In this document: positions 38,501 through 47,062 of the stretch, piece by piece
How positions within the stretch are numbered: position 1 is the stretch's first letter
Layout of the letters: each line of letters opens with the position of its first letter
Assembly (NCBI GenBank): GCA_963724805.1
Contig: CAVRWA010000014.1
Span: 1,426,001-1,490,000 of the forward strand
Direction of reading: 5' to 3'
Origin: CAVQZA01 sp963724805
GTDB lineage: Bacteria; Actinomycetota; Thermoleophilia; Gaiellales; Gaiellaceae
Length of the DNA stretch: 64,000 bases
The notes under the pieces: generated by a model
Told to the model about the DNA's origin: nothing
Databases searched by the model: none
Seen by the model: the letters and a program-made list of their open reading frames with translations, nothing else
Position numbers and translations under genes: made by a program

Positions 38501-38677
38501 CTGTTTCCGTTCGCCCTCGATCGCGCTGCGGATGGCGAGAATCTGGTCACGCAGATGGCCGGGCGTGTAGGTCGCCGGGGACGGGGTCGCCTCGACGGCA
38601 TGCCCGCACTCCGGGCAGAACTTGGAGTACTGGGGCAGGGTCGCTCCGCAGTCGTCGCACTTGCCGCCGACGAGCAA
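35533..38677 (-). CDS. Zinc-ribbon, class III cyclase, AAA-type ATPase and TPR signal protein, one frameshift
   Basis: About 1,040 residues. Order: zinc ribbon CDDCGATLPQYSKFCPECG; class III nucleotide cyclase domain (VSVLFCDIVRSPELAAQAGP, FLGDGFMALFGAP, IRIGINSGSVVVGAIGDD-type segment); P-loop ATPase with GDPGLGKSRLAHELRL and, after a shift near 37500, VVIEDAHWIDRTSEEFLTEL (Walker B); then an all-helical TPR-type region to the end. The metal aspartate in FCDIV is kept, so cAMP synthesis is possible, though many relatives are inactive sensors. The start is uncertain (TTG 38677; no ATG nearby). It follows the SARP gene in the same direction and may act with it or originally be fused to it. Confidence 0.82.
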
Positions 38678-38762
38678 GGCGCCGGCGATGACGGGCGCGA
38701 CCTTGCCGCGACCTCTCCGGGGCGGCTCGTCGTTCTTCGGCGGCGACTCAGGGCGGCGACCG

Positions 38763-39545
38763 TCAGTGTGCGAGGTCCTCGATCTCGGAGTCCGAGCCAC
38801 CGGGCGAGCTGCGGAGGATCTCGAGATAGACGGCCTCCGACTCCGGCGAAGGGTAGGCGCCGAGCTCGTCGGCGAGGAAGCGCCGGCAGCGCTCGTACAC
38901 GCGGAGTGCCTCGGCCGGGTTGCCGGCCGCGACATGCGCCTGCATCAGCGCGCGGTAGCTGGTCTCGCGGAAGGGCTCGAGCTCGGTGATCTCGGCCGCA
39001 TATCGGACTGCGTTCCCGAACTCCCCCTCAGCAAGCGCCGCATCGCGTAGGCATTCGAGCGCACGCACGAGGACGTCACGGAGGTCGCGCCGCTGATCCT
39101 CGACCCACCGTCCGTCCTCGCCGGGCAGAAACACCCGCCGAGCAAGCTCGGCTCCCGTCGAGGCCTGCGCCCGAGCCTCGTCGAGATCCTCCGCGGCGAG
39201 TGCCGCCTCTCCCCGCTCGACCGCGCTCGCCGCCGCGTCGACATCGATCCAGGCGTCGGCGGGCAGCGTGAGCTGGTAGCAGCCGAACGCGCTCCTCAAC
39301 ATGCTCGAGCCGTCGATGCCGCACTCCTCGAGCAGCGCGCGCAGCTTCGTCATCAGCACCCGGAGTGCCTTCTCCCACGTCGCCGGAAGGTTTTCGCCCC
39401 ATAACAACTCGGCCAGCTCATCGCGAGGGACAGATCGTCCGTGCTGGACCGCCAGGTATGCGAACAGGATCCGACCCTGCCGGCCCGGGAAGCGCTGCTC
39501 GTCCAGCTTCGTGCCGTTCGCCTCGATAGCGAGACGGTCCGTCAT
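38763..39545 (-). CDS. SARP-family transcriptional activator (wHTH + BTAD)
   Basis: A 260-residue SARP. The N-terminal winged helix (residues ~15-85) contains RQGRILFAYLAVQHGRSVPR, DELAELLWGENLPATWEKAL and LMTKLRALLEE. The BTAD follows with REALELAARLFLPGE-like order, ETSYRALMQAHVAAGNPAEA and LRVYERCRRFLADELGAYPS. SARPs activate genes from direct heptamer repeats spaced 11 bp. Such repeats (TAGC at 39590, 39601, 39612 and 39623) lie just upstream of this gene. ATG 39545 is used; the same frame continues upstream as LSVRIS, so translation may begin slightly earlier. Confidence 0.88.
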   Translation of the reverse strand: MTDRLAIEANGTKLDEQRFPGRQGRILFAYLAVQHGRSVPRDELAELLWGENLPATWEKALRVLMTKLRALLEECGIDGSSMLRSAFGCYQLTLPADAWIDVDAAASAVERGEAALAAEDLDEARAQASTGAELARRVFLPGEDGRWVEDQRRDLRDVLVRALECLRDAALAEGEFGNAVRYAAEITELEPFRETSYRALMQAHVAAGNPAEALRVYERCRRFLADELGAYPSPESEAVYLEILRSSPGGSDSEIEDLAH

Positions 39546-39588
39546 CGAGATTCGAACGCTCAGCCCGCCTGCCTCCTCCCAACCCTCC

Positions 39589-39634
39589 CTAGCCGCGCGT
39601 TAGCAGCGCGCTAGCGAGGGTCTAGCCGCCTAGC
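39589..39634. promoter_or_regulatory. Candidate SARP operator: TAGC repeats with 11-bp period
   Basis: TAGC begins at 39590, 39601, 39612 and 39623, exactly one helical turn apart, with a fifth at 39631. The units read CTAGCCGCGCG, TTAGCAGCGCG, CTAGCGAGGGT, CTAGCCGC. The site lies between the divergent SARP gene (start 39545) and the secreted-protein gene (start 39729). On the plus strand a TATCGG box follows at 39641, about the distance SARPs use. This is inference from pattern and position. Confidence 0.55.
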
Positions 39635-39728
39635 GCGGAGTATCGGCCGCGACATGTTCTGTGACAAGCCACGAGCGGCCGGCGGCGATCGATCCGTGGT
39701 CAGCGCGTGGGCGAGGAAAGGAGATCGA

Positions 39729-40332
39729 ATGCGAACGCTACGTCCGCCGGTTGGGGCGCTTCTGGATCGCAAGGTCATGCGAAGGAAGCTTCTACCGCTA
39801 GCCATCGCGACGGTGCTGGCGTGCGTCGCCGCGGCGACGGGTCTCGCGGCGGGATCGACGCAGGTCGACGCAGTTCTCGTTCACGACTCCCCGCCACCAG
39901 CGTGTGGCATCTCGGGAACGGCCGTCGTTCACGGCACGTCGGTCTTCCGCGACACGGGCAACGGCACGTACTTCATGAGCGGCACCTTCTTCGGCGTCTT
40001 CACGGCCGACAATGGAAAATCAGCCACGCTCTCCTTCGCCGGGCCGTCAGAAGCAAACGTCGCCGCCCGTGATCGACGAGCAGGCGGGGACGGTCACGAT
40101 CATGACTACCTACGGGGGTCTGTTTGAGAAGTTTTCGATCACCGGTGGTCCGACGTTGAGTCTTAATGCTGGGCCTGTCACCTTTGTCGATGTCTTCAAG
40201 TACACCGGGGATCCAAGCGATCCGGTGGGTGACTTCATCTCCGAGACGTTCTCTGGGCTACATGGGCCACATCCCGATCTCCTGAGCGGCCGCGTCTGCG
40301 ACGTCCTCGTGCCGTACCTGCAAGGCCCGTAG
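39729..40332 (+). CDS. Secreted protein of unknown function, one frameshift
   Basis: ATG 39729 has AAAGGAG five bases upstream. A signal peptide follows a basic stretch (KLLPLAIATVLACVAAATGL), then a beta-rich domain (GISGTAVVHGTSVFRDTGNG, TYFMSGTFFGVFTADNGKSA). A shift near 40060 joins it to VIDEQAGTVTIMTTYGGLFE and FVDVFKYTGDPSDPVGD, ending VLVPYLQGP at 40332. No family recognised. Divergent from the SARP gene and likely one of its targets. Confidence 0.62.
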
Positions 40333-40495
40333 AGCAGCGATAGCAGGGGGCGGACCTGCAGCTGGCGGGTCCGCCCCTTACACGTGACCGCCCGCCACGC
40401 ATTGAAGTGGATCGGTGGAGCGGAGGACGGCATAGATCCCAACGCTTGGGCGTTCTACAGGTAGGGGTAGCAGACTTCGGATCGGAGGGACAGCG

Positions 40496-40999
40496 GTGAC
40501 AGTCGAATCGGATGCGCGGCGCGCTGAGCGCATGAAGAAGACGGGTACCACTACGGTTCGATACGAGACGCGCACGACGATCGACCGACCGATCGGCGAG
40601 GTGTTCGCGCGACTGGTGGACCTCGATGATTACCGAACGTGGATGCACCGTACGGGCTTGTTCCGCCGGTCCGGCCAAACCTCTGACGGTCCTCGAGGCC
40701 CAGGAACCGCGTACTTCGACGCCACGAGGATGGGCACCTTCCGCGGTCAAATAACCGACTACCAGCCGCCGTCGCGGATCGGGTTCCGCGAGACTCTGCG
40801 GTGGTTCGGCTCCGACCTGATGGAGGCGAGACCCGAATACCTCCTCGAAGCGGACCGGGACAGGACGATCGTTCATCACATCGCGGAGGGTGAGCTCTTC
40901 GGCTTGATGCGATTGATGAAGCCGATTGCGGCGCTGTTGGCAAGAAGCGAACGGACGCGAACCGTCAAGTCGCTGAGGCGTTCGCTGGAGGCGGGGTAG
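40496..40999 (+). CDS. SRPBCC (START/Bet v1-like) family protein
   Basis: A 167-residue hydrophobic-pocket protein of the polyketide cyclase/dehydrase type: VRYETRTTIDRPIGEVFARL, DLDDYRTWMHRTGLF, ITDYQPPSRIGFRETLRWFG and a C-terminal helix LMRLMKPIAALLARSERTRT. The second half has the usual long helix that closes the cavity. GTG 40496 has GGAGG upstream; ATG 40531 is an alternative. The ligand is unknown. It stands alone between the secreted protein and an inverted-repeat element. Confidence 0.8.
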   Translation: MTVESDARRAERMKKTGTTTVRYETRTTIDRPIGEVFARLVDLDDYRTWMHRTGLFRRSGQTSDGPRGPGTAYFDATRMGTFRGQITDYQPPSRIGFRETLRWFGSDLMEARPEYLLEADRDRTIVHHIAEGELFGLMRLMKPIAALLARSERTRTVKSLRRSLEAG

Positions 41000-41147
41000 A
41001 ACCGCAACACCTGGTTACCTGGCGCGTCCCGCGCTGCGGAGTAGTCGAATCATCTTCCGCTCCCGCCTCGATATCCGTGAAGAAGAGTGACAGGGCCACA
41101 CAGGGAGATCTCGCCGATGGCGTCATGCGCCGCCGCATCGGCCCTGT

Positions 41148-41217
41148 GGGGTGCCAAAAAGAGGTGCGCACCGTGAGAAATCAGCGATTTGCAGGAGGAG
41201 GCTGATTTTGGCACCCC
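41148..41217. repeat. 70-bp nested inverted-repeat element
   Basis: Outer arms GGGGTGCCAAAA (41148-41159) and TTTTGGCACCCC (41206-41217) pair over 12 bp. Inner arms AAATCAGC (41178-41185) and GCTGATTT (41201-41208) pair over 8 bp. The right arm is one continuous 17-mer (GCTGATTTTGGCACCCC), while its complement on the left is split by 18 bases that contain the palindrome GGTGCGCACC. It overlaps the 5' end of the GNAT gene. Confidence 0.75.
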
Positions 41218-41634
41218 GCACGTCCGTGCGCTTCTCGAGCAGCGCCTTCGTTTCGCCAAGAGCGTCTCGCGGCCTGAGGACGTGTATGCACTCGAGCTGG
41301 ATGGTCACCCCGACCCGGCGATCACATTCTTCAGCCTCCGGTTCGACGGCGAGTTGCTTGGAGTCGGGGCGATCAAGCTGCTCGGCCCGGATCATGCGGA
41401 GCTGAAGTCGATGCACACGGCGGTGGCGGCGAGGCGTCGCGGGTCGGCCGCGATGGTCAACCACCTTCTCGCATGGCTGCCGAGCGGGGGATTCGTCGGG
41501 TCAGCCTGGAGACCGGGGCGGGCGGCGTTCGCGCCCGCGCGCTCCCTTTACGCCGCCGCTGGCTTCGTGCGGGCCTGTTCGGCGACTACCCGGAGAGCCC
41601 GAACAGCTCTTTCATGACGCGGCTGCTGAGCTAG
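41189..41634 (+). CDS. GNAT N-acetyltransferase (YsnE-like), frameshifted
   Basis: The core shows PHVRALLEQRLRFAKSVSRP, FDGELLGVGAIKLLGPDHAE and LKSMHTAVAARRRG, the acetyl-CoA pyrophosphate loop of GNAT enzymes (R-x-x-G). Past it the frame breaks; the other frames supply MAAERGIRRVSLETGAGG, FAPARSLYAAAGFV and GDYPESPNSSFMTRLLS, ending at TAG 41632-41634, so at least two indels are present. The TTG start at 41189 lies inside the inverted-repeat element, and relatives have ~10 more N-terminal residues, so the element may have removed the original start. Substrate unknown. Confidence 0.7.
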
Positions 41635-41761
41635 CCGCCAGCCCGTCGTCCGCGCCGATTGGCAGATGGCAGGCAGGATTCAACGCGCCACGTCTGTGCT
41701 TCAGCGGTTGACCCGGTCTCGTCCGAGGCGTACCTTCGGTTGCTGCCGCGAAGGAGAGGGT

Positions 41762-43677
41762 ATGGGCCGGTTCGACGACATCTACCGGCGCTCGCTCGAC
41801 GAGCCGGAGGAGTTCTGGGCCGAGGCCGCCGCGGCGATCGACTGGGACGAGCCGTGGGAGCGCGTGCTCGACGACTCCGCGGCGCCGTTCTACCGGTGGT
41901 TTCGCCGGCGGCAGGCTGAACACCTGCTACAACGCCCTCGACCGTCACGTCGAGCGGGGCCGGGCCGACCAGCTCGCGCTGATCTACGACTCCCCGGTCA
42001 CGGAGACGGTCGCGGCCTTCACCTACCGCGAGCTGCGGGACGCCGTCGCGCGGTTCGCGGGCGCGCTCGCCGCGCAGGGCGTCGAGCGGGGCGACCGCGT
42101 CATCGTCTACATGCCGATGGTGCCCGAGGCGGTGATCGCGATGCTCGCGTGCGCCCGGATCGGGGCGATCCACTCGGTGGTCTTCGGCGGCTTCGCGGCG
42201 CACGAGCTCGCGAGCCGGATCGAGGACGCCAAGCCGAAGGTCGTCGTCTCGGCCTCGTGCGGCATCGAGCCGGGGCGGATGGTCGCGTACAAGCCGCTCC
42301 TCGACGCGGCGATCGAGCTGGCCGAGCGAAGCCGGAGCGCTGCATCGTCCTCCAGCGGCCGATGCTCGAGGCCGAGCTCGCTCCGGGCGCGACCTCGAGT
42401 GGAACGAGGCCGTCTCGCGGCGCCGAGCCGGCCGACTGCGTGCCGGTCGCGGCGACGGACCCGCTCTACATCCTCTACACGTCGGGGACGACCGGGCAGC
42501 CGAAGGGCATCGTCCGCGACAACGGCGGCCATGCGGTCGCGCTCGCGTGGACGATGAAGCACGTCTACGACGTCGAGCCGGGCGAGGTCTACTGGGCGGC
42601 GTCCGACGTCGGCTGGGTCGTCGGGCACTCCTACATCGTCTACGGGCCGCTCCTGCACGGCTGCACGACGGTCCTCTACGAGGGCAAGCCGGTCGGCACG
42701 CCCGACGCCGGCGCCTTCTGGCGCGTGATCGCCGAGCACGGCGTGTGCACGCTCTTCACCGCGCCGACCGCGTTCCGCGCGATCCGCCAGCAGGACCCGG
42801 AGGGCGAGCAATCGGCCGCTACGACCTGTCGCGGCTTCCGCGCGCTCTTCCTCGCCGGCGAGCGCTGCGACCCCGAGACGCTCGGCTGGGCCGAGGAGAA
42901 GCTCGGCGTGCCGGTGATCGACCACTGGTGGCAGACCGAGACCGGCTGGGCGATCGCCGCCAACTGCCTCGGCATCGAGCGGCTGCCGGTCGTGCCCGGC
43001 TCGCCGACCCGCGCCGTGCCCGGCTGGGACTGCACGTGCTGGACGCCGGCGGCGACGAGCTCCCGCCGGCGAGATCGGCGCTCTCGTGGTCAAGCTGCCG
43101 ATGCCGCCCGGCTCCTCGCCGACGCTCTGGAACGCCGACGAGCGCTACCGCGAGACGTACCTCTCGGCCTTCCCGGGCTACTACCAGACGGCCGACGCCG
43201 GCTACATCGACGAGCGACGGCTACGTCTTCGTCATGGCCCGCACCGACGACATCATCAACGTCGCCGGCCATCGGCTCTCGACCGGCGCGATGGAGGAGG
43301 TGCTCGCCGCGCACCCGGACGTCGCCGAGTGCGCGGTGATCGGCGTCGCGGACGAGCTCAAGGGCCAGCTGCCGGTCGGCTTCCTCGTCCTCAAGGCGGG
43401 CGTCGAGCGCGCCGCACGGGGAGATCGTCGCCGAGGTCGTGCAGCTGGTGCGCGAGCGGATCGGCCCCGTGGCGGCGTTCAAGACCGCGATCGTCGTCGA
43501 GCGCCTGCCGAAGACGCGCTCCGGGAAGATCCTGCGCGGAACGATGCGGCGGATCGCCGACGGCGAGGAGTACACGATGCCGGCCACGATCGACGACCCG
43601 GCCATCCTCGACGAGATGGGCGAGGCGCTCCGGAGATCGGCTACGCGCAGCCGCGAGGTGTGTCTGCGCACCGGTGA
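41762..43677 (+). CDS. prpE: Propionyl-CoA synthetase-like AMP-forming ligase (PrpE type), many frameshifts
   Basis: The full-length family outline is visible: MGRFDDIYRRSLDEPEEFWA start, AFTYRELRDAVARFAGALAA, ARIGAIHSVVFGGFAAHELA, the AMP motif LYILYTSGTTGQPKGIVRD, YWAASDVGWVVGHSYIVYGP, DHWWQTETGWAIAANC, VFVMARTDDIINVAGHRLST (hinge) and KTRSGKILRGTMRRIADGEE with the catalytic lysine. The DIYRRSLDEPEEFW start and 'IVRDNGGHAVAL' favour propionate over acetate. AAGGAGAGGG precedes ATG 41762. About eight frame changes occur between 41910 and 43640, so the protein is not made as written unless these are sequence errors. Last gene before the integrase. Confidence 0.8.
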
Positions 43678-43757
43678 ACGCAGGCAGGACGCAGGTGGAG
43701 CCCAGCCGCCACAACTGGTTCGAGCCCAGTACCGCCTCGGCTGTGGCTCGAGCCGGT

Positions 43758-43783
43758 GACCCCTCTCGTTGAGAGAAGGGGTC
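43758..43783 (+). terminator. Stem-loop downstream of the ligase gene
   Basis: GACCCCTCTC and GAGAGAAGGGGTC pair around a 3-base loop with a small bulge. It lies between the ligase stop and the integrase start, so it likely ends the ligase transcript. Confidence 0.55.
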
Positions 43784-43843
43784 GCGGCCGTCTCCGCGGT
43801 GGGATCGCTCCTGATTCGTTGTCGATTCGAGGAGGTGCCGCGA

Positions 43844-44968
43844 TGGCGCAGCACGGTCAGGTACTGAGGTTGAGGACGCGGCGGGCGGATGGGAAGACGA
43901 TGTGGGCGTACCGCTACCGCGTCGACGGGCGCTGTTCGAGGCGGCCGCAGGTGGGCGGCTTCGCCACGCGCGCTGAGGCGGAGCGGGCGCTTCGGCGGAC
44001 GCTGGAGCGGCTTTGTCCCGGTGGGGCGATGACACTTGCTGAGCTGGTGGAGCTGTACCTGGAGTCGCATCAGGCGGCGCCGGCGACGATCGAGAAGTTG
44101 CGCTGGCTGCTGGCCAAGGCGACCGCCGCGTTCGGTGAGGTGCGGCTCGCTGATCTGCGCGCCGGAGGAGATCTGCGCCTGGCGGGTGACGCTGCCGGAG
44201 GGGCATCGCTTCGAGGCGACGCAGGCGCTGCGGCAGGTGCTAAACGCGCGCCGTCGCCTGGGAGCTGATCGACGTCAACCCGGCGAAGCGCGGTGTTCCG
44301 AATCCGCTGCGGCGCTTCCCGGAGAAGCGGCCGTTCGAGTCGTGGGAGCAGATCCGCGCCGTCGCCGAGCGGCTCGGCCCTGTCACCGGGCCGATGGTCG
44401 TGTTCGCAGCCGCGACCGGGCTGCGGCCCGCCGAGCTCGCGGCGCTCGAGCAGCGAGACGTCGACCGCTCGGCCGGGGTCGTCTATGTCCGCCGACAGCT
44501 CGTGCGCGGGCGGGTGAAGCACGACGAAGACGCGGCGGAGCGTGCGCGCGGTGCCGCTGCAGTCGATCGCACTCGAGGCGCTCGACCAGCTGCCCAAGCT
44601 CGAGAGCCCGCTGCTGTTCCCGGCGCCGCGCGGCGGCTACATCGACCTGCACAACTTCCGCGCCCGCGAGTGGCGGCCCGCGCAGCTCGCCGCCGGCGAT
44701 CGAGCCGATCCGCCGGCCCTACGATCTGCGTCACACCTACGCCACCTTCGCGCTCCGCGCCGGCATCTCGATCTTCGACCTCTCCCGGTTCATGGGCGCG
44801 AGCCTGGCGATGATCGACCGCCACTACGGCCACCTCGCCCGCGACGGCCGCGAGCACGCCGTCGCGCTCCTCGACACCTACGCGCTCGACTCCGCGGCGT
44901 GGACGCCAGGTGGACGTCGCAGCAAAGCGAGAAAACCCGCTCGGCGACAGCGCTCAGGCCGTCACTGA
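43844..44968 (+). CDS. int: Tyrosine recombinase (phage-type integrase), frameshifted
   Basis: GAGGAGG precedes ATG 43844. The N-terminal arm-binding part is MWAYRYRVDGRCSRRPQVGG, then a SAM-like core-binding domain (LAELVELYLESHQAAPATIE). The catalytic domain has ATGLRPAELAALEQRDVDRS (first arginine), PYDLRHTYATFALRAGISIF (second arginine box) and IDRHYGHLA with the histidine-tyrosine end. Frame changes near 44160, 44255, 44520 and 44700 break it. It lies about 100 bp from the 3' end of tRNA-Thr, the normal place for an integrase that uses this tRNA as attB, and partial tRNA copies mark the far ends of the island. Confidence 0.82.
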
Positions 44969-45069
44969 CACGCCGACGTTCGGAGCGGTGGACGTTCCGT
45001 GGACGCCGCCGCTCCGAAACGTCGCCTCGCCTGCCAACGAAAGGGGCCGCTCTGCAGGAGCTTCGCTGA

Positions 45070-45142
45070 AGCCCTCTGACGGACTCGAACCGTCGACCCC
45101 CTCCTTACCATGGAGGTGCTCTACCAGCTGAGCTAAGAGGGC
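45070..45142 (-). tRNA. tRNA-Thr (anticodon GGT)
   Basis: A 73-base cloverleaf: acceptor GCCCTCT/AGAGGGC, D-arm TAGCTCAGCTGGTAGAGC, anticodon arm CCTCC-ATGGTAA-GGAGG with anticodon GGT, T-arm GACGGTTCGAGTCCGTC, discriminator T, no encoded CCA. It is the integration target of the island to its left; the 3' half occurs again at 34850-34901 and 26472-26519. Confidence 0.97.
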
Positions 45143-45188
45143 TGGTTCGGGGAGTGTACCCGCGCGCTGGCTAGAATCCTTCCGCTCA

Positions 45189-45270
45189 GGGGGAGTGCCC
45201 GAGCGGCCAAAGGGAACGGGCTGTAAACCCGTCGGCTCAGCCTACAGAGGTTCGAATCCTCTCTCCCCCA
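45189..45270 (+). tRNA. tRNA-Tyr (anticodon GTA)
   Basis: An 82-base tRNA with a long variable arm: acceptor GGGGGAG/CTCCCCC, anticodon arm CGGGCTGTAAACCCG with anticodon GTA, variable arm CGGCTCAGCCT-type, T-arm AGAGGTTCGAATCCTCT, discriminator A. A TAGAAT box sits about 20 bases upstream (45170). Divergent from tRNA-Thr with 46 bases between. Confidence 0.97.
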
Positions 45271-45307
45271 TTCAATCCGTTCTCGCGCCCGGTTCGCCGG
45301 CGGCCCG

Positions 45308-46180
45308 TCAGCGAGCCCGTGTGACGCGCTCGAGCACCCGAGCCGCCAAGGGCATGTCCGGAGAGTGCCAGACCTGTCGATCCTCGAACGACCACGCGTA
45401 GATCGGGTTCCCGTCCCGTACCAGCTCGAGCAGGCGTGATTCGCCGAGCTCCTCGGCAGACCACTCGTACAGGCGCTGCAGTCGCGGCACGATCACGGCA
45501 TAGTCGAGCATCCGGCCGAGCCGCTGTTCGTCCGCGATGTAGCTCTCGACGTCCTGCGCGAGCGGGTAGCGGTGTGGGAGCACGCGGCGGAGTGACAGGA
45601 AGACACCCGCCATGCCGAGCCGGGGATCGCCGAGCAGGCGGGCAAGAGGAGCGAACCGTCCCAGCGCCAGGCGCGGCGCCCCGACGAGTGCGTGCGCGTA
45701 TAGGACCCGCACCAGCGCGACATTCATGAAGAAACGCTCAGGCACACGCTCTGCCTCGGCGAGCGTCCGGTGCTCCATGTAACCGCCGACGATGCTTGCG
45801 TTGTGAGCCCGGTACCAGTTGCGTCCAGTCGGCCTTGCGATGAACTCCAGCCAGAGCCGCACGGCCTGCGACGACGGCTCGCCTGGTCGACCGCCGACGA
45901 GCGCGACGGCCTCGCATCCGTCCCGCAGGAGGCGCTCGTTCACCGCCCGCCACCAGAGACTGCCGGGAGGCGATGCTTCGAGCGGGTCGAGCAGACCGCG
46001 CTCAGCCTGCCAGTGCATGAATGACAGGGCTGCACGTCGGAACGGCAGGTGTCGTGGCGCCCGTCCTGTAGGCCCGTGGTATGTCTGCTCGACCAGGGCA
46101 AAACGCGCGGCTGGATCGTCGCGCGATGCCGCGACCTGCGCCTCAGCCCAGGCGAGCGCGTCTGGGTGCTCGCTCATCAC
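45308..46180 (-). CDS. Protein of unknown function (290 aa)
   Basis: A full-length single frame with helix-rich composition; I do not recognise the family with confidence. Notable segments: LPFRRAALSFMHWQAERGLL, PTGRNWYRAHNASIVGGYME, RFFMNVALVRVLYAHALVGA and YAWSFEDRQVWHSPDMPLAA. The scattered conserved-looking H, W and Y residues suggest a soluble or membrane-associated helical bundle. GTG 46180 (or ATG at 46177) is the start. It lies just outside the island next to tRNA-Tyr. Confidence 0.6.
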   Translation of the reverse strand: MMSEHPDALAWAEAQVAASRDDPAARFALVEQTYHGPTGRAPRHLPFRRAALSFMHWQAERGLLDPLEASPPGSLWWRAVNERLLRDGCEAVALVGGRPGEPSSQAVRLWLEFIARPTGRNWYRAHNASIVGGYMEHRTLAEAERVPERFFMNVALVRVLYAHALVGAPRLALGRFAPLARLLGDPRLGMAGVFLSLRRVLPHRYPLAQDVESYIADEQRLGRMLDYAVIVPRLQRLYEWSAEELGESRLLELVRDGNPIYAWSFEDRQVWHSPDMPLAARVLERVTRAR

Positions 46181-46306
46181 CGGCTGGAGAACGGCTCCTC
46201 AGTGACGGTCTCGGTGACGGAGTGGGGACTGAGCTTGGTGACGATCTCGGGCTCGGACATAATTCGCCCTTCCGTCGAATTGTCTCGAAGAGACCGGGGG
46301 CTCCGC

Positions 46307-46519
46307 ATGACATCTTCCGCGCCTGACGCCGCGGCCGGCGGCGGCTCGAGGAACCTGATCCTCGCCGCGATGATCGTTGCCGTGTCGATGATGTTCATCG
46401 ACCGGACCATCGTGTCGATAGCCGCGCCAGCCGGCGCGATGGCGGTCACCGCGGTCGTGGCCGTCCTCGGGCTGCGGCGAGGCGTCCAGGCCGAGTCGGA
46501 TCCGACGGGGGTCGCGTAG
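46307..46519 (+). pseudogene. DHA2-type MFS transporter remnant with an internal deletion
   Basis: A 70-residue frame that starts like a 14-span MFS exporter (NLILAAMIVAVSMMFIDRTI, VSIAAP) and then jumps to what looks like the end of such a protein (AVTAVVAVLGLRRGVQAES). The first and last spans are fused in frame and everything between is missing. It cannot transport, though a two-span peptide could be made. It runs directly into the cupin gene. Confidence 0.6.
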
Positions 46520-46521
46520 CC

Positions 46522-47052
46522 GTGACCGATGAGGCCCCGCTCGCAAGGGTCGGCGAGGGGCTCAGCCCCGCGGCCGACGGCTGGTTCATCGTGAACGCCC
46601 GCGAGTCCCGCTGGCTCGAGGGTGACTTCGGCGCCTATACCCGCTTCGAAGGGGACGCGCGCTTCCCGAAGCTCGGGATCAACATCGGCGTGCTCGAGCC
46701 CGGCCAGCCCGCTTGCATGTACCACGGCGAAGACGAGCAGGAGGATTTCCTCGTCCTCTCGGGCGAGTGCCTGCTGCTGATCGAGGGCGAGGAGCGCCCC
46801 CTCAAGACGTGGGACTTCGTCCACTGCCCCGCGTGGACGGAGCACGTCCTCGTCGGCGCCGGCTCGGGCCCTTGCACGATCCTCGCTGTCGGCAGTCGCA
46901 CGGGCGGAGGTGTCGTCTATCCCGCCAGCGAGGTCGCGCAGCGACACGGCGCCGGCGTCGAGGCCGAGACCCGGGATCCCGGCGAGGCATACGCGCGCTT
47001 CCGGCCCGACGCGGACGTCGAACACCGCGAAGACTGGCTCCCGGGGCCGTAG
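46522..47052 (+). CDS. Cupin-domain protein
   Basis: A 176-residue single-domain cupin. The two conserved motifs read YHGEDEQEDFLVLSGECLLL and WDFVHCPAWTEHVLVGAGSG; they supply histidine and glutamate metal ligands. The flanks (WFIVNARESRWLEGDFGAYT, KLGINIGVLEPGQPACM) fit stand-alone actinobacterial cupins without assigned substrate. GTG 46522 starts two bases after the transporter remnant. Followed 10 bases later by the geranylgeranyl-reductase-like gene, so the two may be co-transcribed. Confidence 0.8.
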   Translation: MTDEAPLARVGEGLSPAADGWFIVNARESRWLEGDFGAYTRFEGDARFPKLGINIGVLEPGQPACMYHGEDEQEDFLVLSGECLLLIEGEERPLKTWDFVHCPAWTEHVLVGAGSGPCTILAVGSRTGGGVVYPASEVAQRHGAGVEAETRDPGEAYARFRPDADVEHREDWLPGP

Positions 47053-47062
47053 GATTCGAGCA

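Noticed and set aside
39635..39650. TATCGG box as a sigma-28-like promoter of the SARP gene on the minus strand (GCCGATAC)
   Set aside because: No TNAA is found 15-17 bases upstream on that strand, unlike the pil sites.
44993..45069. Functional C-terminal extension of the integrase over the tRNA
   Set aside because: The catalytic tyrosine region is complete before 44900 and the rest is not family-like; several frames simply read through.
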